Of a DNA stretch of 18,409 nt, positions 7,804 through 13,830 are shown piece after piece. A program made the translations under genes and the position numbers. The stretch is from DATBED01 sp036276195 (GTDB lineage Bacteria; Patescibacteriota; Saccharimonadia; Saccharimonadales; UBA4665). The notes below the pieces were generated by a model. It did not search any database, was not told the origin of the DNA, and saw only the letters and a program-made list of their open reading frames with translations. Every line of letters starts with the position of its first letter. Within the stretch, counting starts at the first letter, position 1. The DNA lies in assembly GCA_036276195.1 (NCBI GenBank), contig DATBED010000054.1, forward strand, positions 1 to 18,409, in the 5' to 3' direction.

Positions 7804-8688
7804 CTAGCGCTCTTGCCCTACGAGTGCCAAATGATACTGGTGTACTTCTAGTTTAACATCTTTTAAAACCGGGAACTGCTTGCCAGGTGCCGCCGTTTTG
7901 GCGGCCGTGACCAGGCGCTCCAGGGCTTTGCTATCAAAACCTCGAAGATTGCTTTGCCTTAACCAAGTTGCCATCATTTCTTTAGCTACGGAGTGCGGCA
8001 ACTGGTTAAACCACAACCGTTCAATTGTGCCCGGTTTTTGAAGATTCAGCAATTGAGTCAGCGTTTCGTCTAGCTCCTGGTTAGTCACCATCAAATTGGT
8101 AATTATGTTTACCAATTTTGCGCGGTCGGGTTGACTGAAGCGGGGTAGAATTTGATACCGTATATAATTGCGCAAGTAATTAATGTCTTGGTTGGTTGGA
8201 TCTTCTCGCCACTTTAAATGCTGTGCCTTGGCATAGTTAACAAGTTCAGCTTTAGGAATTTTCAGCAATGGCCTAACGATATCAGCTTGGTTTTTTAAGG
8301 CCGTTAACCCCTTACGACCAGTACCTCTTAACATGTTAAGTATAGCCGTTTCCAGAGCGTCGTCTTGGTGGTGAGCCGTGATAATAGCTTGGGCCTCGCC
8401 AGCCTGCTTCACCCGGCGCAAAAAGCCATAACGAGCTGCTCGGGCCGTAGCTTCACTGGCATCCCGGCCCAGATGCCCTTCGTCATACACAAACGGTAGG
8501 GCATATTTTTTAGCTAAAGTTTGGACAAACCGCCTATCTTCAGCTGAATCTGGCCGGATACCGTGGTCAAAGTGGGCCACCGTTAATTGCAAATCCGGTA
8601 TCTGACACAACATGTCTAATAAAACCGTTGAATCCACGCCGCCGCTTACAGCCACCACATAATTGCCTGGTTTTAGTTCTAGATTCAT
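7804..8688 (-). CDS. tilS: tRNA(Ile)-lysidine synthase, short form
   Basis: TilS converts C34 of the CAU-anticodon tRNA(Ile2) to lysidine using ATP and lysine, which changes its decoding from AUG to AUA. The PP-loop ATPase motif SGGVDST appears within 20 residues of the start. Further N-type ATPase family blocks follow: HFDHGIRPDSAEDR, ITAHHQDDALET, LRGTGRKGL, RPLLKIPKAE, and a WREDPTNQDINYLRNYIR segment characteristic of TilS. With ATG at 8688 the protein has 294 residues, so it is a short form lacking the C-terminal domains of the longer E. coli type. An in-frame ATG at 8745 exists, but TATAAT followed by AAAAGG sits immediately before 8688 and the family begins near this residue, so I prefer 8688. 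It lies upstream of ftsH. Confidence 0.93.
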   Translation of the reverse strand: MNLELKPGNYVVAVSGGVDSTVLLDMLCQIPDLQLTVAHFDHGIRPDSAEDRRFVQTLAKKYALPFVYDEGHLGRDASEATARAARYGFLRRVKQAGEAQAIITAHHQDDALETAILNMLRGTGRKGLTALKNQADIVRPLLKIPKAELVNYAKAQHLKWREDPTNQDINYLRNYIRYQILPRFSQPDRAKLVNIITNLMVTNQELDETLTQLLNLQKPGTIERLWFNQLPHSVAKEMMATWLRQSNLRGFDSKALERLVTAAKTAAPGKQFPVLKDVKLEVHQYHLALVGQER

Positions 8689-8694
8689 CCTTTT

Positions 8695-8700
8695 ATTATA
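8695..8700 (-). promoter_or_regulatory. -10 element of tilS (leaderless spacing), supports start at 8688
   Basis: TATAAT on the minus strand ends exactly 6 bases before the ATG at 8688, so the A of the ATG would be the transcription start. This argues against the longer frame opening at 8745. Confidence 0.6.
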
Positions 8701-8820
8701 TGCCTCAAAAAACACTAAATGAGTGAGAGCGATTTCGTAATACATTTGTACTTACAAAGCTGCCTCAAATTAAGTTGAGTTTTGGCAGGCATATAAAATT
8801 CCCTGGTTGGGCAACTCCGG

Positions 8821-8826
8821 TATAAT
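8821..8826 (+). promoter_or_regulatory. -10 element of the 8833-10432 operon (leaderless spacing)
   Basis: A perfect TATAAT ending exactly 6 bases before the ATG at 8833. It would serve the three overlapping plus-strand genes. The divergent tilS -10 is about 120 bases away. No strong -35 is visible. Confidence 0.65.
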
Positions 8827-8832
8827 ACTGTC

Positions 8833-9108
8833 ATGATCGAAAAGCCAACACTAGAAGAACGGGTTGCTAAGTTAGAAGGACGCAACCAAAGAGTAGAAGA
8901 CAATAAAGCTTGGGAAACCAGCTGGCTTAGGCGCGGCTCTATTATGCTACTAACCTATTTAACAGTCGCTTTCTACCTGCGCTTTGTTATACATATCAGT
9001 CCTTGGGTCAACGCCTTGGTGCCAGTCATCGGTTATACATTTTCCACTTTGACAATCTCTAGTCTTAAAACTTATTGGCTAAAACGTCGTATGGCCAGGC
9101 AACAGTAG
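8833..9108 (+). CDS. Small two-helix membrane protein, unknown function
   Basis: 91 residues. An N-terminal charged helix likely to form a coiled coil (EERVAKLEGRNQRVEDN, about 8-24) is followed by two hydrophobic helices (about 37-55 and 58-78) and a basic tail (LKRRMARQQ). I do not recognise a family. Its TAG stop overlaps the GTG start of the next gene by one base (TAGTG), which points to translational coupling with the pyrophosphatase gene. It is the first gene of the operon and has a -10 at leaderless distance. Confidence 0.8.
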   Translation: MIEKPTLEERVAKLEGRNQRVEDNKAWETSWLRRGSIMLLTYLTVAFYLRFVIHISPWVNALVPVIGYTFSTLTISSLKTYWLKRRMARQQ

Positions 9109-9665
9109 TGGCTGATTTTACCTTTGTTACCAGCAATGATCACAAAGCTTTAACGGCTCAAGCCGTTTGTGATCAGTTTGGTCTAGCTTTCGACCGCCAG
9201 AATATCGATCTAGTAGAGATCCAGGCTGATAACGGAGAGGTTATAGCCGCCGATAAGGCCCTGCAGGCTTTTGAAACATTTAAACGACCCGTAGCGGTGA
9301 CCGACGACAGCTGGAATATCCCCGGTTTAAATGGCTTCCCCGGGCCATACATGAAATACATTAATCAATGGTTTAAGACCGAAGACTTTTTGCGGCTAAC
9401 TAAAGACCTGAAAGATCGACGCCTGTTTATGCGGCACATAATTGCCTACCGCGACTCTCAAACCGAAAAGATTTTCTCGGCCGAGATTGCCTGCACCCTG
9501 CTCAAAGAAATCCGTGGCACCTCTCAGATACCACACTTTGCTTTAGTCTCGCTTGATGGTAAGCGGAGCATCGCAGAAGCCGAGACTACTAGTAATACTA
9601 GTGCCTTCGCCAGCTTGCCAAACGCCTGGCATAAGTTTGGTGAGTGGTTCAGCAGCAAACAGTAA
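9108..9665 (+). CDS. ITPase/HAM1-family non-canonical purine NTP pyrophosphatase-like
   Basis: HAM1/RdgB enzymes hydrolyse ITP, XTP and dITP to monophosphates and so keep deaminated purines out of nucleic acids. Seen here: an N-terminal strand FTFVTSNDHK (family: F-V-T-x-N-x-x-K), then VTDDSWNIPGLNGFPGPYMK, which lines up with the eukaryote-like EDxxLxxxALxGxPGPYIK block, and a late loop with SIAEAETTSNTSAF where the family has a Ser/Thr-His-Arg-rich end. Length with the GTG start is 185 residues, usual for the family. A TTG at 9075 would add 11 residues, but the GTG overlapping the previous stop and the position of the first strand favour 9108. The last gene-specific motif (family SHR) is not clearly present, so activity is uncertain. 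Confidence 0.78.
   Translation: MADFTFVTSNDHKALTAQAVCDQFGLAFDRQNIDLVEIQADNGEVIAADKALQAFETFKRPVAVTDDSWNIPGLNGFPGPYMKYINQWFKTEDFLRLTKDLKDRRLFMRHIIAYRDSQTEKIFSAEIACTLLKEIRGTSQIPHFALVSLDGKRSIAEAETTSNTSAFASLPNAWHKFGEWFSSKQ
9138..9174. repeat. Long bulged hairpin within the pyrophosphatase gene start
   Basis: GATCACAAA, a 7-base bulge, CGGCT, a 2-base loop, then AGCCG and TTTGTGATC. The two arms pair for 14 bases, interrupted by one asymmetric bulge. It begins 30 bases after the GTG start of the coding region, where an RNA hairpin could affect translation. Confidence 0.6.
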
Positions 9666-10432
9666 TGCATGATTTAATTTTATTTTTAATGGGCATTGTT
9701 GTTGGCGTTATGAACGCTATTGCCGGCGGTGGCATGTTGCTAGGCTTCCCCGTTATGCTGGCTATTGGTATGCCGGCCCTAATAGCCAACGCTACGGCTA
9801 ACATCGTGGTCTTGCCTGGCAACGTCGCCTCGGCTTACGGCTACCGTAAATATTTAAAGCGAGTCCCGCGCTACTACCTGTTACTGCTAATCCCGGCCAC
9901 CATAGGAGCGGCTATTGGCGCCATAATTTTACGCCACACTTCATTCAACAGTTTTGAGCAACTGATACCCTGGCTAATCTTATTCGCGGTAGTGCTGTTC
10001 GCCTTCCAGCCACTACTCTACAGTCAGCTCCAGCAACATCTGCACGGACCAAAAAATAAACGTAATGTTCAGTCGTTACTAACAGTCGGCTTGGCCTTAA
10101 TCCCGCTAGCCATTTACGGCGGTTATTTTGGCGCTGGTTTCGGCTTCATTATGCTGGCTTTTTTAGGATTTACCGGCCTGCACGACCACATCCACCGTAT
10201 GAATGCTCTCAAGAACATTATCACTGTCTGTATAGCCGGTGCTTCCATTGTTTGCCTGTACAGTTCACATTTAATTGATTGGCACCACGGCCTATTCATG
10301 GCCGCCGGCAACATGTTGGGCGGCTACTACGGCTCGGTCGGTGCCCAAAAAATCCCCTCACGTGCCTTAAGAATCGTGGTCATAATCATTGGTCTAGTGA
10401 CTGCCGCCTACCTGGGCTTACGCCACTACTAA
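9665..10432 (+). CDS. TSUP-family (TauE/SafE) sulfite/organic-anion exporter-like permease
   Basis: 255 residues with about eight hydrophobic helices. The N-terminal repeat has MNAIAGGGMLLGFPVMLAIG (15-34), then ANATANIVVLPG, which is the first TSUP motif (G-G-G-x-L ... P-x-L ... A-x-A-T). The second half repeats the pattern with YGGYFGAGFGFIMLAFLGFT and MNALKN. These proteins carry sulfur-containing or other organic anions; the substrate cannot be read from the sequence. The ATG overlaps the previous stop as TAATG, so it is translationally coupled to the pyrophosphatase gene. It is the last gene before the tRNA. Confidence 0.85.
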   Translation: MHDLILFLMGIVVGVMNAIAGGGMLLGFPVMLAIGMPALIANATANIVVLPGNVASAYGYRKYLKRVPRYYLLLLIPATIGAAIGAIILRHTSFNSFEQLIPWLILFAVVLFAFQPLLYSQLQQHLHGPKNKRNVQSLLTVGLALIPLAIYGGYFGAGFGFIMLAFLGFTGLHDHIHRMNALKNIITVCIAGASIVCLYSSHLIDWHHGLFMAAGNMLGGYYGSVGAQKIPSRALRIVVIIIGLVTAAYLGLRHY

Positions 10433-10435
10433 GCC

Positions 10436-10464
10436 TGGCCAACAGATACGAATCATGCTATATT
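10436..10464 (+). promoter_or_regulatory. Promoter of the CAT-anticodon tRNA
   Basis: TGGCCA (10436-10441), 17 bases, then TATATT (10459-10464) preceded by TGC (extended -10). Ten bases separate it from the tRNA 5' end, so transcription would start near the mature end. Confidence 0.55.
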
Positions 10465-10474
10465 TGGTCGGCGT

Positions 10475-10551
10475 GGCGGCGTAGCTCAGTTGGTTAGAGC
10501 ACAGGACTCATAAGCCTGGGGTCAGTGGTTCAAATCCACTCGCCGCTACCA
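10475..10551 (+). tRNA. tRNA with CAT anticodon (Met, or lysidine-modified Ile2); element attachment site
   Basis: A 77-base cloverleaf with CCA encoded. The acceptor arms GGCGGCG and CGCCGCT pair with a G-T at the first position. The D-stem is GCTC/GAGC, and the T-stem AGTGG/CCACT flanks TTCAAAT. The anticodon loop CTCATAA has CAT at 10509-10511. The anticodon stem CAGGA/GCCTG has four good pairs and an A31-G39 mismatch next to the loop. CAT means elongator Met or, with TilS modification, Ile2; initiator features are not obvious (the first acceptor pair is G-T, not an unpaired C-A). The 3' 45 bases are repeated at 17063-17107 as an integration duplication. Confidence 0.93.
10507..10551 (+). 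repeat. Left attachment copy (attL), 45-base direct repeat within the tRNA
   Basis: From the anticodon loop (CTCATAAG) to the terminal CCA. It is identical over all 45 bases to 17063-17107, and the flanks differ immediately on both sides. Confidence 0.95.
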
Positions 10552-10760
10552 GTGTTACTTACATTGATAGCTTGTACTTTTAAACCGTTTGACGGCTTCA
10601 TTTGACGGCTACACAGGCTTACGCTTACGATTTGCTGCTCATAAAGCTCCAATGCTAAACTTCGTCCTTCTGCACCAACGTGTTGGTAAATCTGTTGAGT
10701 TGTGGTGATGTGAGCATGACCTAATATCAACTGAGTGTCCCTTGCCGTAACACCAATCAA
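10530..10760 (-). pseudogene. Tyrosine recombinase (integrase), C-terminal remnant
   Basis: The minus-strand frame has LILGHAHITTTQQIYQHV near its start. This is the end of the catalytic domain of phage-type tyrosine integrases (L-G-H-x-x-I-x-T-T-x-x-Y), with Gly-His at residues 14-15 and the nucleophile Tyr25. The core arm-binding domain, the first catalytic Arg and the H-x-x-R box are missing. The frame is closed by a stop just upstream of 10760, where it abuts the next gene, and only a TTG codon is available as a start. The C-terminus runs into the tRNA copy (final residues SGEWI are encoded by att sequence). This is probably the leftover of the enzyme that inserted the element. It cannot be active. 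Confidence 0.88.
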
Positions 10761-10769
10761 GCACTAGCT

Positions 10770-11045
10770 CTAGTACTCGTTGACGAATCCAACAAAATCA
10801 TTATAGATTTGCTCTAGACCCGTCTGAACTGCTTTACGGATATCGCCAGTTTCAACAATTACTGACGGAGGCTCAACCATGCCATACATGCCAATCTCAA
10901 CTTTCTCAACTGTTACACGTGATAGAGGGAACTCACCCGCACGGAGTTTCTCTACTGACCCAAACCTGACTGGCTTTGCGTAAAAGTATACCCCCTGGTC
11001 ATTTTCGGGACCAAGTAACGTCGTAATCTCAGCATGTTCTTTCAT
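10770..11045 (-). CDS. Unknown 91-residue protein
   Basis: A small acidic soluble protein with no motif I recognise. It has a mixed pattern of strands (GVYFYAKPVRFGSVEKL, VTVEKVEIGMYGMV) and a C-terminal helix (IRKAVQTGLEQIYNDFVGFV). TAATAT lies 7 bases before the ATG, with TTGCAA 17 bases further upstream. No Shine-Dalgarno sequence is seen. It is divergent from the gene at 11173. Its stop lies 10 bases from the truncation point of the integrase remnant, so the two were probably brought together by a deletion. Coding is supported by a plausible promoter and frame length only. Confidence 0.55.
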   Translation of the reverse strand: MKEHAEITTLLGPENDQGVYFYAKPVRFGSVEKLRAGEFPLSRVTVEKVEIGMYGMVEPPSVIVETGDIRKAVQTGLEQIYNDFVGFVNEY

Positions 11046-11052
11046 GTGTGAT

Positions 11053-11058
11053 ATATTA
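11053..11058 (-). promoter_or_regulatory. Candidate -10 of the 10770-11045 gene
   Basis: TAATAT on the minus strand, 7 bases before the ATG. TTGCAA lies 17 bases further upstream as a -35 candidate. Confidence 0.4.
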
Positions 11059-11087
11059 ACATACTATTGATATACTTGCAACTTTTA

Positions 11088-11115
11088 TTGACTTGTGGTA
11101 TTTTACTCATACACT
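11088..11115 (+). promoter_or_regulatory. Candidate promoter of the 11173-11859 gene
   Basis: TTGACT (11088-11093), 16 bases, then TACACT (11110-11115). It is followed by a leader of about 50 nt with a Shine-Dalgarno sequence, AGGAG at 11162-11166, 6 bases before the ATG. Confidence 0.45.
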
Positions 11116-11172
11116 TGCTGCAAATTGCAAAGTTTAGAATATTATTACTCTAGTATCGCTTAGGAGATAGAG

Positions 11173-11859
11173 ATGGCTCAGCACTCAAGACCTAAAAACC
11201 TACAAGCCAACGAGGCAGTAAAAGCTGTTTTTCATATTCGACAACTTGGTGAGGAAGACCCTGAACTGGCAGTAGAACAGGCTTATAGGATAGAGAATCC
11301 AGTTGTGAGAGCCAACGCACTTATTGAAGCTGGTCGCATAAGTAGACTGGCAGGTCCGCTATACGCAGCAAGAAGCGCCATAGAAAGCGTCAAGCTTCAC
11401 TCAATGACACGTGGTGACAAGCTAAGCAGACTAGCACTTACTGCGGTTGGTATTGATAATACGCTGGCGGCCAGAACAGCTCGAGAGATACCTAGCACTG
11501 TGTTCCGAACTGAGTGCCAACAACTTGTTAGCGTTAATATGGCTGGACATATGATTCGACAAATCGAAGATGAATCGTACCTCCAAGAGTTTCACCGATA
11601 TCCCGAAATAGTTACAGGTGCGTTCTATGCAAGTGTTGGCTTGCCAAGTTATTTTGGGAAGCCGGGAGTACACAACTATGTCCGCCTATCTCTTGGTACT
11701 ACCCGAGACATTCTTCCCACGGATAGGTTTGATGTAGTTAGGCATGGCGGCCGGGCTTTAGAAGCGCTTGTGGACAGCGAACCTTACTTTACAGATATGA
11801 TTTCAACTGATTCAGAACCACGGTACAGCCCCTACTATAGAAAATCCTCAAGGCTATGA
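11173..11859 (+). CDS. Unknown helical protein, possible helical-repeat N-terminal half
   Basis: 228 residues, not recognised. The N-terminal 125 residues look like paired amphipathic helices with small residues at regular spacing (NPVVRANALIEAGRISRLAG, GPLYAARSAIESV, SRLALTAVGIDNTLAARTA), as in TPR-like or other helical repeats. The C-terminal part is richer in Gly, Tyr and Pro (GLPSYFGKPGVHNYVRLSLG) and ends in a polar tail. It has a good Shine-Dalgarno sequence (AGGAG, 6 bases from the ATG) and a promoter candidate, unlike the core genes. The TGA stop is followed at once by an antisense micro-ORF. No signal peptide or membrane helix is seen. Confidence 0.7.
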   Translation: MAQHSRPKNLQANEAVKAVFHIRQLGEEDPELAVEQAYRIENPVVRANALIEAGRISRLAGPLYAARSAIESVKLHSMTRGDKLSRLALTAVGIDNTLAARTAREIPSTVFRTECQQLVSVNMAGHMIRQIEDESYLQEFHRYPEIVTGAFYASVGLPSYFGKPGVHNYVRLSLGTTRDILPTDRFDVVRHGGRALEALVDSEPYFTDMISTDSEPRYSPYYRKSSRL

Positions 11860-11937
11860 TCTAGATATCTGACCGGCAACTCCAACTATCCCCCACATCT
11901 CCACCAGCTCACCCTTAATCCGATTCCATGTCGTCAA
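11854..11937 (-). pseudogene. Third, divergent copy of the W-N-x-I-K-x-E-L micro-ORF
   Basis: The minus-strand frame from a TTG at 11937 encodes 27 residues containing TTWNRIKGELVEMWGIV. This matches the peptide of the two 34-residue ORFs at 17534 and 18150 at 11 of 17 positions (T, W, N, I, K, E, L, M, W, I, V). The part after the motif (GVAGQISRS) does not match their KQVREE-T/S-TVAV end. It has no ATG and no Shine-Dalgarno sequence, and its last codons overlap the stop of the gene at 11173. It is either a decayed copy or a distant relative. Confidence 0.45.
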
Positions 11938-11960
11938 AGGTGGTAGAGCTTACCAGCAGC

Positions 11961-12158
11961 TTAAACCACTGGCGTAACACTGATGGCGTAGGCAAAAGAG
12001 TACTCGGGGTCAGTTGCCTGAATAGGTACTAGGCTTCCATTTATTTCATACCTTTTACCAACAAAATCAAAGTGCTTTATTTGGGAAAAGTAAGACTCTA
12101 GTTCATGGTCAGACTCAACAACAAATTGATGAGGGTCCTTTTGTGTAATTCTTGTCAT
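11961..12158 (-). CDS. Unknown 65-residue protein
   Basis: A small soluble protein with no recognised family. It alternates charged and aromatic residues (HELESYFSQIKHFDFVGKRY) and ends with a hydrophobic strand (YAISVTPVV). The best argument that it is real is the upstream TATAAT, exactly 6 bases before the ATG, the same leaderless spacing as several core genes. No Shine-Dalgarno sequence. Confidence 0.55.
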   Translation of the reverse strand: MTRITQKDPHQFVVESDHELESYFSQIKHFDFVGKRYEINGSLVPIQATDPEYSFAYAISVTPVV

Positions 12159-12164
12159 AACAAT

Positions 12165-12170
12165 ATTATA
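12165..12170 (-). promoter_or_regulatory. -10 element of the 65-residue gene (leaderless spacing)
   Basis: A perfect TATAAT on the minus strand, 6 bases before the ATG at 12158. No clear -35. Confidence 0.5.
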
Positions 12171-12517
12171 ACCCTTCTAGGCAAAGCAGTGAGGATAATT
12201 ATAGCGTTGGTAGACATTACCCGAAATATCACCCCCCAAGTACTTTTTAGCCAATTCTACTCCTCTAGCGAAGTAACTGCTCACTGCCTCAAATGGCAGC
12301 TAGTATCTTGAAGTAATTGGTAGGGTTCTCTCGCTAGGTAGTCGTGCAGATAGATTCGACCTATACCTTCCTATGACTTTAGTTGTTAGTCGAGTTTTAC
12401 ATATTGTTAGCGGTAATAGAAATGTGCCTCAATCAATAAGAGACGTTATTTAGCTATATACAATTAGTCACCAATACGCAATAATACTGGCAAATGGCAA
12501 TTTATAGTGATAGGTAA
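12171..12517. other. Gene-poor stretch, probably decayed
   Basis: AT-rich sequence with frequent stops in all frames. The longest plus-strand frame I can follow (12304-12453, 49 codons, contains SRVLHIVSGNRNV) has no good start and is not recognisable. No repeat, RNA or terminator structure is seen. Confidence 0.4.
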
Positions 12518-12802
12518 GAGCTATTTGGTGACCGGAATGACGAAGCCCGTATCGGTGAGTTTGTAGCCGGAGAAGGCTCTAGTATTTTTTCTCAAGGATA
12601 TCCGCACCCCGTTACTGCGTCTGAACTCTATGACCGCCCACAGTCGACTGTCTCAAGGCTTTACCACACTATCGGCGAGGCATTAATGCAACCGCTTCGA
12701 TTCGGGAGTAGTGGACTGAGGCTAGCAGCACTGGCTGTTACAGGTTGTGAAGATGTTGCTCGAAGTGCACTTGGACTCAAAGAACAAGACCGTAACGATT
12801 AA
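12518..12802 (+). pseudogene. Startless 94-codon frame, possible helix-turn-helix fragment
   Basis: The plus frame is open from just after a TAA (12515-12517) to TAA at 12802. Its composition looks coding (FVAGEGSSIFSQGYPHPV, then TASELYDRPQSTVSRLYHTI). The TASELYDRPQSTVSRLYHTIG part has the size and pattern of a helix-turn-helix pair, but I cannot assign a family. No ATG, GTG or TTG occurs in frame before codon 60. The frame probably lost its 5' end or is joined by a frameshift to sequence upstream. The C-terminal GLRLAALAVTG loosely recalls SRLALTAVG of the protein at 11173, which may be chance. Confidence 0.45.
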
Positions 12803-13175
12803 TCCCTTACTTGAGGCAATTATAGTGTTGAGCAGGGCTTACCCGATACATCAGTCCCACTTAACCCTAAAGTGGTTAGCTTTGCAGCTTTGAACTTCTA
12901 TTTAAGAGTAATCATTTCACACCTGATGGAATGACACTCAAACAGCAAATTGAGAGTCAAATAAAGTGACAATACTCATTGTGTCATAATATGTTTATTA
13001 ACAGGGGTGGGGCTAAAATGATGTCACCCTTGACAAGGCAGTTTTTGGATAAGAAGTAATGACGACCTCTGTGAACAACTGTCGCTCAAGGTACATTGTA
13101 CGACTTCCTGTGGCTAAAAATAATTGGCGACTATCCCCTTTTAACATGTAGCAGTTACTGGCTCGGTATGTGTGC
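12803..13175. other. Intergenic stretch before the six-helix membrane gene
   Basis: No gene longer than a few codons is evident. A 13-codon ATG frame at 13018-13059 follows a GGGTGGGG run, but is too short to support. A weak inverted repeat (TGACAAT/ATTGTGTCA) lies near 12967-12985. Otherwise I see nothing. Confidence 0.4.
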
Positions 13176-13181
13176 CATAAT
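13176..13181 (+). promoter_or_regulatory. -10 element of the 13188-13796 gene (leaderless spacing)
   Basis: CATAAT ending 6 bases before the ATG at 13188. It favours that start over the in-frame ATG at 13170, which would lie upstream of the -10. Confidence 0.45.
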
Positions 13182-13187
13182 AATCCA

Positions 13188-13796
13188 ATGCGTATTATCT
13201 TTGGCTTGCTATCAGGTGTTCTGCCTATTATTGGAATGCTCCCCTACATCAGAGACGAACTTAGGGGGAAAACCAAACCTCATAGAATGGCAGAGTTTAT
13301 ATACGCCGTACTCGATTCAATAGCCTTTGCCTCTCAATTAGCTAAGGGAGCTACATGGTCAGCCATACTGCCAGGTGTTGGAATGGTAGAAATGGCTATT
13401 GGCTTCCTGCTATCACTGAAGTATGGCATGGGCGGTACTAGCAAAAAAGATATCGGTGCTTTAATTCTAGCTGGCTTTGGACTTGTATTGTGGTACTTCA
13501 CGAAACAGCCGCTGACGGCTCTGTTTATAGTAATAGGAGTAGATTTGATAGGTACAACGTTAGTAGTTATCAAAACCTATGCTCACCCCCACACCGAGAC
13601 ACTATCGAGTTGGTTTCTTTCCTTTCTGGCAGGACTGTTTGCTGCGGCTGCAGTAGGACGCTGGTCGTTTACTTTTCAAATATATCCTCTATATATAGCT
13701 CTAGGTAATGCTGTTATCTGCGCCACTATTCTGTTGCGTAGAAATAAGGTTCCTCCGAATGATAAAAATGCAGACTTACATGCTGTCATGGTATAG
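13188..13796 (+). CDS. Six- to seven-helix membrane protein, PQ-loop/SWEET-like in appearance
   Basis: About 202 residues from ATG 13188. Hydrophobic helices fill most of the length: LLSGVLPIIGMLPYI, AEFIYAVLDSIAFASQLA, SAILPGVGMVEMAIGFLLSL, IGALILAGFGLVLWYF, TALFIVIGVDLIGTTLVVI, WFLSFLAGLFAAAAVG, and YIALGNAVICATILL. The layout (a helix ending in Y-I-R-D, a short polar loop with G-K-T-K-P-H, then a helix starting near A-E-F) recalls PQ-loop or SemiSWEET-like proteins, but no PQ dipeptide is present, so this is only a resemblance. The C-terminus is short and polar. It is island cargo with no evident partner; the second integrase remnant lies just downstream in the opposite orientation. Confidence 0.72.
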   Translation: MRIIFGLLSGVLPIIGMLPYIRDELRGKTKPHRMAEFIYAVLDSIAFASQLAKGATWSAILPGVGMVEMAIGFLLSLKYGMGGTSKKDIGALILAGFGLVLWYFTKQPLTALFIVIGVDLIGTTLVVIKTYAHPHTETLSSWFLSFLAGLFAAAAVGRWSFTFQIYPLYIALGNAVICATILLRRNKVPPNDKNADLHAVMV

Positions 13797-13830
13797 TCTC
13801 TTCTGTATGGATGTGGACATTCGTGGCTTT

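Noticed and set aside
8689..8745. Longer tilS start at 8745 adding 19 residues
   Set aside because: A TATAAT lies between 8745 and the ATG at 8688 at leaderless distance, and the PP-loop is at the usual distance from 8688.
9075..9107. TTG start for the pyrophosphatase gene
   Set aside because: The GTG at 9108 overlaps the preceding stop and places the first strand at the N-terminus, as in the family.
9588..9602. ACTAGT-AAT-ACTAGT palindrome inside the pyrophosphatase gene
   Set aside because: Short and fully coding (Thr-Ser repeats); no sign of function.
9644..9664. GTG start for the TSUP gene
   Set aside because: The ATG at 9665 overlaps the previous stop (TAATG) and directly precedes the first membrane helix.
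13096..13323. 75-codon plus-strand frame overlapping the six-helix membrane gene
   Set aside because: It overlaps the membrane gene in another frame, has no promoter or Shine-Dalgarno sequence, and looks like an out-of-frame shadow.
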